Shown piece after piece: positions 6,998-15,901 of a stretch of 64,000 nucleotides of DNA. The stretch is taken from positions 3,505,370 to 3,569,369 of the forward strand of contig NC_020055.1 in assembly GCF_000331025.1 (NCBI RefSeq), read 5' to 3'. The stretch's first letter is position 1. Every line of letters begins with the position of its first letter. The notes beneath the pieces are model-generated. The model ran no database searches, was not told where the DNA came from, and saw nothing but the letters and a program-made list of their open reading frames with translations. The DNA comes from Maridesulfovibrio hydrothermalis AM13 = DSM 14728 (GTDB taxonomy: Bacteria; Desulfobacterota; Desulfovibrionia; Desulfovibrionales; Desulfovibrionaceae). A program made the position numbers and the translations under genes.

Positions 6998-9443
6998 TAT
7001 TCCAAATGCCTTCTGCATACTCCTGCATGGTTCTATCTGTTGAAAATTTGCCCATTCGTGCTGTATTCAGAATAGCTTTTTGCGCCCAGAGTTGCTTACT
7101 GGCGTAATCTTTGTCTACCATTCCTTGCGTATTGATATAAGATTGAAAATCTGCCAGATGCATATACTGTTCATTCTCGGCGAGCAGTTTGTCTACTATC
7201 CATCGAAACAGATCATGATCATCGGGCGAGAACCTGTTTTCCAGAATTGCTCCGAGTACTTGCCGTATTTCAAACGAATTGTTGTAAACCTCACGAGGAC
7301 GGTAGGAATGCGCGGTGAGAGTCTGCTCAACCTCCTCCTGACGCAGCCCGAAAAGATAAAAATTATCTTCTCCGACTTCTTCAAGCATTTCAATATTTGC
7401 TCCATCGTAAGTACCGATGGTCAATGCCCCGTTCATGGCAAATTTCATATTCCCTGTACCGGATGCCTCTGTTCCCGCAGTTGAGATCTGCTCGCTTAAA
7501 TCGCAGGCAGGTATTATTTTTTCAGCTAATGAGACACGGTAATCAGGGATAAAAGCTACTTTAAGCAAGTCTTTGGTACGGGGATTATTGTTTACAACAT
7601 CTGCGACGCTGTGAATAAGCTTGATTATCTGCTTGGCTTCCCAGTATCCGGGAGCGGCCTTGCCGGCAAAAATGAATGTGCGGGGACTCAAAGGTTCATT
7701 GCCATGATCAACAATTTGAATATACATATGCATGATATGCAATACATTCAAAAGCTGCCGTTTGTATTCATGAATGCGCTTGGCCTGAATATCAAATATC
7801 GAATCCGGTGAAACATTGATGCTTAGAGTGGAATGGATGAAATTACCAAGCCTGACTTTATTCTCACGCTTAGCTTTCATGAAAAGAGCTTTGAATTCAC
7901 TATCTTGAGCATACGCATCAAGTCTTTTAAGTACGGAAAGATCGGTTATCCATTCCTTTCCTACCGCATCTGTCAACAGTCTGGCGAGTACGGGGTTGGA
8001 TTTTAAGAGCCAGCGGCGCGGAGTTACCCCGTTTGTCTTGTTATTGAATTTTCCCGGTTCAAGTTCATAGAAATCTGGAAAAAGACGAGTTTTGACCAGT
8101 TTGGAATGAAGTGCTGAAACACCGTTGACTGAATGGGAACCAATAACAGCCAGATTTGCCATACGAACTTTTTTGCTGCCACTTTCTGTAACAAGCGACA
8201 TACGGCGAACCTTTTCGCTATCACCCGGATATTTAGCCGCGACTTTTTTGAGAAACCGCTTGTTAATCTCATATATAATCTGCAAATGACGCGGTAACAC
8301 TTTTTCAAGCAACGAGACAGACCACTGCTCAAGAGCTTCAGGAAGCAAAGTATGATTTGTATAGGCGCAGGTTGCTCTGGTTATTTCCCACGCTTTCCCC
8401 CACTGAATTCTCTTTTCATCCACCAGAAAACGCATAAGCTCAACGACAGTCAGTGCCGGATGAGTATCATTGAGTTGAATTGCAACGTAACTTGCAAACT
8501 CATCAAAATCATCATTCTGAGCTAAAAATCTACGGGTTATGTCTCGCAGTCCGCATGCGACCAGAAAATACTCCTGAACCAGACGAAGCTCCTTACCAAA
8601 GGAAACCGATTCTGTCGGATAAAGAACTTTGGAGACCATCTCTGATTCAACTTTACGCTGAACGGCTCTGATATAATCCCCGTGGTTGAAAATTTCCATA
8701 TCAAAATTCTGTGAGGCTCTGGCTGCGAATAGGCGCAGGTAGTTTACAGTCTTCCCGCCATAACCGACGATAGGAATATCATATGGAACCCCGATAATAT
8801 CATCCCAATCCATCCACATGGGAAGGTAGTCCCCGTCCGGAGTGACTGTATTTACCACTTTGCCATAGAGAGGAATGATAACGGCCTGATCAGGACGTTC
8901 AAGCTGTAAGGGCATACCTTCCATCATCCAGTAATCTGCAAGCTCCTTCTGATACCCGTCATGGATACTCTGTCTGAAAAGACCGTATTCATAGTGGATT
9001 CCGTAGCCGCATCCCGGCATATCAAGTGTTGCCAGAGAATCAAGAAAGCAGGCTGCCAAACGTCCCAGCCCTCCGTTACCAAGCGCAGGGTCACGTTCAC
9101 TTGCCCGGACTTCGTCAAGGTCATAGCCCATATCTTTAAAAATATCTTCGCACAGATCGAGCAGCTCCATATTACACAGCGAATTACCAAGGCAGCGGCC
9201 CAGCAGATACTCAATAGAAAAATAGTACATGCGCTTTGCTTTGACATTGCGATATCTGTCACGGGTTTGGATCATGCGCTCGACCAGACGGTCTCTGAGC
9301 GCCAAAGAAAGGGCCTTGCCCATATCTCGTTCATTAGCAGCTTCAGCTTCTTTGCTGAGTGAATAAACAACATGGTCGCGGATATCTGCGGTCAGGCTTT
9401 TACGATCATTTTTCTTTTTTATAGTGAAGGAACTTTTGCTCAT
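6978..9443 (-). CDS. glgP: Glycogen phosphorylase
   Basis: An 821-residue glycogen/maltodextrin phosphorylase (GT35), the usual length. It releases glucose 1-phosphate from alpha-1,4 glucan, using pyridoxal phosphate. The cofactor segment is intact: EASGTGNMKFAMNGALTIGT with the PLP-binding lysine, and GNGGLGRLAACFLDS in the N-terminal half. I placed the start at ATG 9443 (MSKSSFTIKKK) because AGGAGG lies five bases upstream; the frame opens 13 codons earlier without such a site. No other glycogen gene is adjacent, so it is a lone unit facing the radical SAM gene. Confidence 0.96.
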   Translation of the reverse strand: MSKSSFTIKKKNDRKSLTADIRDHVVYSLSKEAEAANERDMGKALSLALRDRLVERMIQTRDRYRNVKAKRMYYFSIEYLLGRCLGNSLCNMELLDLCEDIFKDMGYDLDEVRASERDPALGNGGLGRLAACFLDSLATLDMPGCGYGIHYEYGLFRQSIHDGYQKELADYWMMEGMPLQLERPDQAVIIPLYGKVVNTVTPDGDYLPMWMDWDDIIGVPYDIPIVGYGGKTVNYLRLFAARASQNFDMEIFNHGDYIRAVQRKVESEMVSKVLYPTESVSFGKELRLVQEYFLVACGLRDITRRFLAQNDDFDEFASYVAIQLNDTHPALTVVELMRFLVDEKRIQWGKAWEITRATCAYTNHTLLPEALEQWSVSLLEKVLPRHLQIIYEINKRFLKKVAAKYPGDSEKVRRMSLVTESGSKKVRMANLAVIGSHSVNGVSALHSKLVKTRLFPDFYELEPGKFNNKTNGVTPRRWLLKSNPVLARLLTDAVGKEWITDLSVLKRLDAYAQDSEFKALFMKAKRENKVRLGNFIHSTLSINVSPDSIFDIQAKRIHEYKRQLLNVLHIMHMYIQIVDHGNEPLSPRTFIFAGKAAPGYWEAKQIIKLIHSVADVVNNNPRTKDLLKVAFIPDYRVSLAEKIIPACDLSEQISTAGTEASGTGNMKFAMNGALTIGTYDGANIEMLEEVGEDNFYLFGLRQEEVEQTLTAHSYRPREVYNNSFEIRQVLGAILENRFSPDDHDLFRWIVDKLLAENEQYMHLADFQSYINTQGMVDKDYASKQLWAQKAILNTARMGKFSTDRTMQEYAEGIWNIKSIKG

Positions 9444-9565
9444 ACGGCCTCCTGCTGAGTCTTGGTAGGATTGAAAATACAATATCAGCTTGAGAGGGCT
9501 TAATCCATATCAAATAAGTTTAAAAAAGTATGAACAGGCAACAGGAAAAACTACAGCTATCAACT

Positions 9566-10801
9566 TTAAACATCGTCATCCGGATACAGAGCACGAACCG
9601 CGTTCCAGAAAACATCACTTGAGCTGGTGGTATCCGACACCCCATTTATGACCACTGCAAAATAATAATCTTTATATTTGTAGGCACTAAGCCTGTATCC
9701 ATTGATTTCCCCATCATGACCGACGGCTCCTTTGATGTAAGAGATGCCCAGCCCGTATCCCGGTTCACTGCCGTCCCACGGCCCGCTTCCTGTCATCGGG
9801 CCATAGTCCATCATCTGATGAGTCGAGTATTCAGTGAGCAGCTGACTTTCATTTATCGCCTGAATCCAGTCCAGCATGTTTGTTACTGTTGAAATCATAT
9901 TGCCGGCGGAAAACCCGATCGAAGGAGAATATGAAGTCAAGTCCTCCCACGCTCCATCATCCTCTTGAAATCCACTCACATAATTTTTCGGGATAGTTCT
10001 GTCATCACCGGCCGGAACAGATGTCCGGCTCAAATTCAACGGAGTAAGAATTTTGTTTTCTATTAGATTTTTATAACTGTCATTTCCTGCTTTTTGAGCA
10101 ATCAACCCTAAAATAACAAAATTTGTATTGGAATAGTTGAACTTTGTACCCGGAGCAAATTTATTAGGAGTGGCGCTGCTCCGCGCATAGGATACAAGCT
10201 CCTCGGGCAGAAATTCTTTTTCAGGAGTAGCGAAACGCTGGTTATTAAAAGCGTCAATCTCTGTATAGCTAGTGAATCCCGCAGTCATGTTCAGCAATTG
10301 ACGGATTGTAGCTATATTACTGTTAGGGTAGTAACCAGCTCCCATCCAGTCATCGACCGTATCCTCAAGTGTAAGTTTTCCTTCCTCGGCAAGCAGCAGA
10401 ATAAGTGTCGCTGTATAGGTCTTTGTGAGACTTCCGATACGAGTATATAAATTAGAGTTAATTGGAGTGCCGACAGTACCGGCCCATGCAGATGAAATTA
10501 GAATAGACGACAGCGCATCCGCAAGAAGCGAACCTGTTTCAGCTGCTGCGACGGGAGAGAAGTTTGCAACCCCTGACGCTCCGGTCCATGTCGGGCCGTT
10601 TACAAGTCTAACCCCCAGCAGTCCTCCCGGAAAATTCATAGTGGCTCTTGAATTATTCAAGGATGTCTGCAAAAGCACAGCCTGCTCTGCGGGAAAGACA
10701 TTTACGCTTCCGCATCCCCGCGCACCGAGCATGGCAATGGTAGAGAGAAGCAGCCAGAGAATAAAAATATATTTTTTGCTCAAACAAGTTCTTATAGCCA
10801 C
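9566..10801 (-). CDS. Exported serine hydrolase, beta-lactamase/DD-peptidase fold
   Basis: A 411-residue beta-lactamase-family (class C/S12-like) protein. The catalytic serine motif S-x-x-K is SLTK (in RIGSLTKTYTATL), the tyrosine motif is YSNTNF, and the third motif is the GHDGEINGY stretch. The N-terminus has a signal sequence (YIFILWLLLSTIAMLGARGC) that could be a lipobox with a non-standard Arg before GC. About 100 residues without motif separate it from the hydrolase domain. Such proteins are periplasmic or surface carboxypeptidases or esterases; resistance is not implied. A GTG start at 10801 is likely; TTG eighteen bases later is possible. It is a single gene. Confidence 0.8.
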   Translation of the reverse strand: MAIRTCLSKKYIFILWLLLSTIAMLGARGCGSVNVFPAEQAVLLQTSLNNSRATMNFPGGLLGVRLVNGPTWTGASGVANFSPVAAAETGSLLADALSSILISSAWAGTVGTPINSNLYTRIGSLTKTYTATLILLLAEEGKLTLEDTVDDWMGAGYYPNSNIATIRQLLNMTAGFTSYTEIDAFNNQRFATPEKEFLPEELVSYARSSATPNKFAPGTKFNYSNTNFVILGLIAQKAGNDSYKNLIENKILTPLNLSRTSVPAGDDRTIPKNYVSGFQEDDGAWEDLTSYSPSIGFSAGNMISTVTNMLDWIQAINESQLLTEYSTHQMMDYGPMTGSGPWDGSEPGYGLGISYIKGAVGHDGEINGYRLSAYKYKDYYFAVVINGVSDTTSSSDVFWNAVRALYPDDDV

Positions 10802-10906
10802 GGCAGGATCCCTGAAAAAATATCTATTTGATTAGGAACGGGGTAAAAATTGTACTTTTCCAGCAAGGTGCTGTTCATCAGCTTATTAATTAAAAACTAT
10901 GAGTTA

Positions 10907-11557
10907 CTAATAATCGAGCCGGCCACCTGCAAATCTGAAAATTGTATCTGAAACTTCCTCCAGCCAGTGATGATCATGACTGACAATGACTAACGTTGTC
11001 CCATTTTCTTTACGGGCATTAACGGCTGCTTCATGAATAAGCAATGTGCTTTCCCTGTCAAGGCTTGCGGTAGGTTCGTCCAGCAGCAGCACTTTGGGCA
11101 TAATTGCCAGCCGCGCCGCAAGAGCAACTCTTTGCGCCTCCCCGCCGGAAAGCTCGAACCACTGGCGTGACATAAACAGATCCGGCTCCAGCCCCACCTG
11201 TGTCAAGGAATCACGAACTTTGGATTCAATACAACTTTCACCGCGCAATTCCAGCCCGTAAGCAACATTGCGCCCCACAGATCTTTTTAGCAGATAAGGC
11301 TCCTGTGTGAGCATGGTCACCTCCCGCCGCAAATCAGTGCCGGAAAGCTCGACCTTCTTACCATCATAATAAATTTCACCTGAAACAGGATTTTCCAAAA
11401 AAGCCAGCATGCGCATTAAGGTGCTTTTACCACTGCCGTTATGCCCTGCAAGGCCCACAATAGCACCTTCTGAAACTGAAAAATGATCCAGCTCCAGCAC
11501 GGTTCGGCCATTATACTGCTGTACAATATTAGAAAGTTTGTACAATTCTTTCATCAC
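10907..11557 (-). CDS. tupC: Tungstate ABC transporter, ATP-binding subunit
   Basis: A 216-residue ABC ATPase with Walker A GHNGSGKST, signature LSGGEAQRVALA, Walker B VLLLDEPTAS and switch His (IVSHDHHW). It powers uptake of tungstate (possibly also molybdate) through TupB. The gene overlaps the tupB stop by 4 bp (ATGA). The substrate is assigned from TupA and from the neighbouring formate dehydrogenase and cofactor genes rather than from this subunit alone. Confidence 0.9.
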   Translation of the reverse strand: MMKELYKLSNIVQQYNGRTVLELDHFSVSEGAIVGLAGHNGSGKSTLMRMLAFLENPVSGEIYYDGKKVELSGTDLRREVTMLTQEPYLLKRSVGRNVAYGLELRGESCIESKVRDSLTQVGLEPDLFMSRQWFELSGGEAQRVALAARLAIMPKVLLLDEPTASLDRESTLLIHEAAVNARKENGTTLVIVSHDHHWLEEVSDTIFRFAGGRLDY

Positions 11558-12249
11558 TGCCCAGCCCTTCTTCTAACACCGGACATAGAAAAATTAACCG
11601 CGAAAGCAATAATCATAAGCACCATGCCAAGCGCAATGCCCATGGCAAATTCCCCCTTACCGGTCTCCAGAGCAATAGCAGTGGTAATTGTACGGGTATG
11701 CCACTTAATGTTCCCCCCAACCATCATGGAAATGCCTATCTCAGAAACAATGCGTCCATAAGCCGCAGCAGCAGCCAGAATCAGACTATACCGGGCTTCC
11801 CAGAGCGTAGTTCGCAAAATATGGCTCGGCCCGGCTCCCAGAGTCAGCAAGGTGTTTTTAAGGCGTTGATCCAGACTTTCTACAGCCGTAGCCATCATGG
11901 CAACGACAATCGGCAAAGCAAGCAGCGTCTGCCCCACAGCAATACCCGGAATAGTAAAAAGCAGCCCGAATTCCCCCAGAGGCCCTCTGCGCGACAGAAA
12001 AGCATAGATGAGCAACCCGATCACAACCGTAGGAAAAGAAAGTAATGTGTCAACGATTGTACGCACGGTCTTCTTTCCATAAAAATCATGATAGCCGAGC
12101 ATAAAACCCAGCGGTGCGCCAATGGCCAGACTCGACAAAATAGAAATGGTCGAAACACAAAGAGTCGTACTGATAGCAGAATACGTCTCCGCATGGCCGG
12201 AAAACAGAAGCACAAACGCCTGCATAAAACCGTTTAAAATAAAATCCAT
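11554..12249 (-). CDS. tupB: Tungstate ABC transporter, permease subunit
   Basis: A 231-residue inner-membrane permease of the TupB type with about five or six helices. The cytoplasmic coupling (EAA-like) segment AAYGRIVSEIGISMMVGGN includes residues typical of TupB, and the C-terminal helix reads MGIALGMVLMIIAFAVNFSM. It forms the channel for tungstate delivered by TupA and is coupled to tupC by a 4-bp overlap. It lies about 300 bp downstream of tupA, with a strong hairpin between them, so it is probably made at a lower level than TupA. Confidence 0.92.
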   Translation of the reverse strand: MDFILNGFMQAFVLLFSGHAETYSAISTTLCVSTISILSSLAIGAPLGFMLGYHDFYGKKTVRTIVDTLLSFPTVVIGLLIYAFLSRRGPLGEFGLLFTIPGIAVGQTLLALPIVVAMMATAVESLDQRLKNTLLTLGAGPSHILRTTLWEARYSLILAAAAAYGRIVSEIGISMMVGGNIKWHTRTITTAIALETGKGEFAMGIALGMVLMIIAFAVNFSMSGVRRRAGQ

Positions 12250-12490
12250 TTACGTATATCCCCTCCAGGGACTCACCCAAAACTTCCAGCAGCCAAACCG
12301 CTATAGTCTCAGAGTTGTACCTTACAAAAAACAAAATGCGTAAGGAGGACTCATTTTGTCTAACCTCAACGCACACTAAATAAAATCTTCTTTTCTGAAA
12401 AGTATTATGACTATGACAACAATCTTTCCTGCACCATTGCCCCTATCCGAAGGTGATATTTAATAAAAATTTGAAAAAGCGAAGAGTCTG

Positions 12491-12525
12491 AAAAGGGGAC
12501 ATTTTATCAGAAAATGTCCCCTTTT
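12491..12525 (-). terminator. Terminator/attenuator between tupA and tupB
   Basis: A perfect 15-bp stem (12491-12505 with 12511-12525) and 5-nt loop, ending in TTTT on the minus strand. It lies just after the tupA stop and before tupB, on the transcript strand of both. Confidence 0.75.
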
Positions 12526-12546
12526 CAAACATCGGAGATAATAGAA

Positions 12547-13374
12547 CTACTTAGCGTTAGGAGTAAAAAGCTTTTTACCGAGGAGTTTAAAGTCCGCGAT
12601 TGCTTTCTGAGTTTCAGGTGCAACAATCCAGTCAGCGAACTTTGTTGCCAGCTTGTAATTAGCTTTAGGGCAATGCGCAGGGTTAACTGCAAGCACACTG
12701 TACTGGTTGAAAAGAGTCTTATCACCTTCTACAAGGACGTTAAGTTCAGGAGAACCATTTTTAGTTGCGCTGTATTTGATGTAAGTTCCACGGTCAGTCA
12801 TAGTGTAACCGCCACGCTCTTCAGCGATAACGATGCTCTTGATCATGTTCTGTCCGCTCTGAACGTACCATGCTTCTTTGTCGGGTACACTCATGCCGGC
12901 AACTTTCCAGAGAGAAATTTCTTTTTTATTGGTTCCGGAATTGTCACCGCGGCTTACGAAAACAGCTTTCTTGGCAGCAATTGTTTTCATAGCCTGAACA
13001 ACAGGCATACCTTTGACACCGGCAGGATCAGAGTCAGGTCCGATAATTACGAAATCGTTATACATGATTTCTTTGCGATCTTTAAGAACTCCCATGTCAA
13101 CGTATTTCTGTTCAGAAGCAGGAGCATGTACCATAACTACATCAACATCGCAGTTATCTGCCATTTTAAGAGCAGCACCAGTTCCTTTGGCAACCCAGCG
13201 TAATTCAATGCCGGTGTCTTTTTTAAATACAGGAGCCAGTTCATCAAGCAGTCCTGTATTATCAGTGCTGGTGGTAGTGGCCATCATAAGAACATCTCCA
13301 GCTTTTACCAGTCCCGGAGCAACGAGCAGGGAAACGAGACCCAGAGCAATCAACAGAATTTTAATCTTCTTCAT
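12547..13374 (-). CDS. tupA: Tungstate-binding periplasmic protein TupA
   Basis: A 275-residue extracytoplasmic binding protein. The signal peptide runs MKKIKILLIALGLVSLLVAP, with cleavage near VKA-GD. The mature start holds the TupA oxyanion motif TTTSTDNTGLLD, and further family marks are SRGDNSGTNKKE and ERGGYTMTDRGTY. TupA binds tungstate very tightly and selects it over molybdate and sulfate. I used ATG 13374 because GGAGGTAAGG is directly before it. It is divergent from fdhD, and tupB and tupC follow after a hairpin. Tungsten supply would serve the formate dehydrogenases whose maturation genes are nearby. Confidence 0.95.
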   Translation of the reverse strand: MKKIKILLIALGLVSLLVAPGLVKAGDVLMMATTTSTDNTGLLDELAPVFKKDTGIELRWVAKGTGAALKMADNCDVDVVMVHAPASEQKYVDMGVLKDRKEIMYNDFVIIGPDSDPAGVKGMPVVQAMKTIAAKKAVFVSRGDNSGTNKKEISLWKVAGMSVPDKEAWYVQSGQNMIKSIVIAEERGGYTMTDRGTYIKYSATKNGSPELNVLVEGDKTLFNQYSVLAVNPAHCPKANYKLATKFADWIVAPETQKAIADFKLLGKKLFTPNAK

Positions 13375-13539
13375 CCTTACCTCCAAAAAAACTTGTTAGA
13401 TTTTATTAAGCCAATGTGAACATCCGTATTATGAGCCGCCGTTTAATAAGAGCGACATCTATGAGAAATCCTAAAGCAGATAGTTGTCCATATGTCAACT
13501 TGAGCATAATTATACTTTCGATATGAACCTAACAGCTGT

Positions 13540-13624
13540 CACCTGTGCAGAACCCGAAGGAGAAAAGATCTGCTTGCCCCAAAGGGGGAGTTACGCCTAT
13601 TCTGATATAAATTATTAACAGGTG
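13540..13624 (+). ncRNA. Structured fdhD leader, candidate riboswitch-like element
   Basis: CACCTGT (13540-13546) is perfectly complementary to ACAGGTG (13618-13624), which contains the fdhD Shine-Dalgarno sequence. Between them lie a stem GCAGA/TCTGC (13547-13551 with 13569-13573) and CCCC-AAA-GGGG (13577-13587). CAGAA (13548-13552) can also pair with TTCTG (13600-13604), excluding the first stem. The layout resembles a translational switch. I do not recognise a known riboswitch class, and the ligand is unknown. Confidence 0.4.
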
Positions 13625-13626
13625 GA

Positions 13627-14418
13627 ATGATGATAAAAGACAGTTTCAATTACACGGTTCAGGAATATTCAAACGGTTCTTTTAAGGATAAGGCAATTGA
13701 AAGCATCCTTGAAATACCGCTGACCATTAATTTAAATGGACGCGAGGTTGTGACCCTTCTGACAACTGCCAAATTCCCGGACTATCTTGCAATTGGTTTT
13801 TTAAAATCAGATGCTTACATATCGACACGTGATCAAATCACCGACCTTAAAATCACTGAATTTGATGACCGGATAGTTGCTGATGTATCTACCAGTCATG
13901 ATCCGTGGAAAGGCCGTGTCCTTGAATATTCCATCACTTCCGGATGCGGGAAAGGTACTAACTTCGGACGCAATGTGTCCACCATATCGAAACGCTTAAT
14001 CAACTCAAAACTGAAAGTTACACCAGAGCAGATTTTAGAACATGCTCAGGAACTGCACAGACGGTCCACTCTTTATGGACGCACCAGAGGATGTCATAAT
14101 TCATCCCTGTGTACTCCTGAAGAAATGCTTTATTTCCGCGAAGATATCGGCAGGCATAATGCTATTGATATGATTGTCGGACAATGCTTTTTTGAAAATG
14201 TGCCGGCCGATGGTAAAATGATTGTTTCCACAGGTCGCGTTGCCTCGGAAATCCTGCTTAAGGCTGTGCGCATCGGCGTTCCTGTGCTCGCATCCACTGC
14301 CGTAGCCACAAGTTTTTCTGTCGAACTGGCCCGTAAAATAGGCATTACTCTCATCGGAAATATCAGCGATAACGGGTTCTGGGTGTATAATGACCAAGGC
14401 CGCATTTCAGGTCTTTAA
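13627..14418 (+). CDS. fdhD: Formate dehydrogenase sulfurtransferase FdhD
   Basis: A 263-residue FdhD protein. FdhD passes sulfur from a cysteine desulfurase to the molybdenum/tungsten bis-PGD cofactor, which formate dehydrogenase needs for activity. Family marks are SITSGCGKGTNFGR with the active-site cysteine, RGCHNSSLC, and REDIGRHNAIDMIVGQ. In E. coli the active site is C121-x-x-C124 (GCGVCG); here only the first Cys of that pair is present. ATG 13627 follows AGGTGG directly; a second ATG is the next codon. It is divergent from tupA and followed by fdhE and moaA on the same strand. Translation may be controlled by the leader at 13540-13624. Confidence 0.95.
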   Translation: MMIKDSFNYTVQEYSNGSFKDKAIESILEIPLTINLNGREVVTLLTTAKFPDYLAIGFLKSDAYISTRDQITDLKITEFDDRIVADVSTSHDPWKGRVLEYSITSGCGKGTNFGRNVSTISKRLINSKLKVTPEQILEHAQELHRRSTLYGRTRGCHNSSLCTPEEMLYFREDIGRHNAIDMIVGQCFFENVPADGKMIVSTGRVASEILLKAVRIGVPVLASTAVATSFSVELARKIGITLIGNISDNGFWVYNDQGRISGL

Positions 14419-14541
14419 AAACAAGTACCGCCCGTAAAAACAACTCTTAAACTCTATTATACCAATCAAGACACAATAGCAGGCTTTAAAATCTTTTTTT
14501 TATTATTCCGGTGACGATACAAAACAGAACCTGACCAAACT
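14419..14541. other. Left part of the fdhD-fdhE spacer
   Basis: With the doubtful minus-strand frame at 14542-14772, this makes up most of a 530-bp gap between fdhD and fdhE. It is AT-rich; I see no strong hairpin, promoter pair or repeat. Confidence 0.35.
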
Positions 14542-14772
14542 TTAACTGAAAAATCGCTGCTGCTGAATACAATTAAGTATAGCTGTTAACAATTTAACTG
14601 GTTCTGATTTATAATCAGACCTGATCAATATCTCAACTTCCTGCATTTCCACTATTACCCCTTCACTTTTATTAAAACTCTCAACACACTTAAATACCGG
14701 ACTTTTATTTTTTATTACTTCTATACGACTGCCGCCCACTGGACACAGTGCTAAACCATGAGTAATTAACAT
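14542..14772 (-). CDS. Possible small hypothetical protein
   Basis: A 76-residue frame (MLITHGLALCPVGGSRIEVI and onward) opposite in direction to fdhD and fdhE. The ATG has AAGGTG about nine bases upstream; the frame opens earlier, at 14844, without a better ribosome site. I recognise no domain, signal or membrane segment. It is uncertain that this is a gene; its favour rests on the ribosome site and on the otherwise unexplained 530-bp gap. Confidence 0.3.
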   Translation of the reverse strand: MLITHGLALCPVGGSRIEVIKNKSPVFKCVESFNKSEGVIVEMQEVEILIRSDYKSEPVKLLTAILNCIQQQRFFS

Positions 14773-14952
14773 TACTATGCACCTTCTTTCCAGAAGGCAT
14801 ATGCGTTCAGTTCGTGTTAAAATTAACCTAAATAAATTCGCCAAAAAACGTTTATTGCTGCTTAGCAGGTCAACAGATGATCTGAAATATCAGTAAAAAA
14901 TATTTTAGAAAATTTAGGAAAACTAATTCGGGCATTTTTAAGGAGAGAATAG

Positions 14953-15900
14953 ATGAGTTTTGACTACAGTAAAGCCAGACGCAAGCTTGATAAAAAAATT
15001 TCAGAACTGAAAGACAAACCTTTTCTACCGGAAGAACTTATTGCACTTATCTCTACAGTTGCCCGGATTCAACTTGAAGCACAGGAAAGTGCTGCTCCGG
15101 TTATTCCTGATCCGGAAACACTGACCGCCCCTGAAGAGAACCTGCAAGGCCACCCGTTACTGCTGCGTGATAAATTCCCATATGACTACGAACAGGCATG
15201 TGAGCTGTTTAAAAAATTCTCAACCATCTTAAAAGATTCACACGGCAGCATTGCCGAAGCCACAGACTTTATTTCAACTCAGCTCATATCCGGTGATCTG
15301 GAACTCAAAACAGCTTTCACCGCTTACCTTAAAGGTGATGACACCTTCTTTTCAAAATGGGGCGAAAAAACGCCTGAAGCTCCGCGCACTCTGAATTTTC
15401 TAGTCCAGTCAGCCCTGACCCCGTCAGTCAAAGTGGTTGCTATGGAACTCTCAAAGCACCTGCCTACTCGAGATCCTGAAGAACGGACTGGCCCCGCAAA
15501 CAAGGAACTCGACCTTGAAATAAGCCTGCCACCGGCCAGAAATCATGGACATTGCCCTGTTTGCGGCAGCATTGCCTTCATCCACACCCTGCATCACAAA
15601 CAGGGCTTTCGTTACGCAAACTGTTCCTTCTGTCACACTGAATACAGAGTACGCAGGCTTGCCTGCGGATACTGTGACGAGGGTGACCCCCAGAAGCTTA
15701 AATTCTTCACAGTGGATGAAAATCCGGGCTACAAAGTTGACGTATGCGAATCTTGTAAAAACTATATGAAGACAGCTGACTTCAGAGAGATGGACAAAAT
15801 ATCTATACCAGCCCTTGATGATCTTGAGTCACTGCCTCTGGACTTTGTTGCTGTAGAAGAAGGTTATAAACGGGGAACACTTTCAGTCTGGGGATTTTAA
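14953..15900 (+). CDS. fdhE: Formate dehydrogenase accessory protein FdhE
   Basis: A 315-residue FdhE. The C-terminal half is built from four CxxC units that bind iron as rubredoxin-like folds: [25 protein letters not shown] and CESCKNYM. FdhE is a cytoplasmic factor needed for assembly of respiratory formate dehydrogenases. The N-terminal half is helical and less conserved. The start follows AAGGAGAGAATAG. The stop is one base before the moaA ATG, so the two are almost certainly translated together. Confidence 0.95.
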   Translation: MSFDYSKARRKLDKKISELKDKPFLPEELIALISTVARIQLEAQESAAPVIPDPETLTAPEENLQGHPLLLRDKFPYDYEQACELFKKFSTILKDSHGSIAEATDFISTQLISGDLELKTAFTAYLKGDDTFFSKWGEKTPEAPRTLNFLVQSALTPSVKVVAMELSKHLPTRDPEERTGPANKELDLEISLPPARNHGHCPVCGSIAFIHTLHHKQGFRYANCSFCHTEYRVRRLACGYCDEGDPQKLKFFTVDENPGYKVDVCESCKNYMKTADFREMDKISIPALDDLESLPLDFVAVEEGYKRGTLSVWGF

Positions 15901-15901
15901 A

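Noticed and set aside
12514-13203. 229-codon plus-strand frame opposite tupA
   Set aside because: Antisense shadow starting inside the tupA terminator; tupA has signal peptide and TTTSTDNTG motif.
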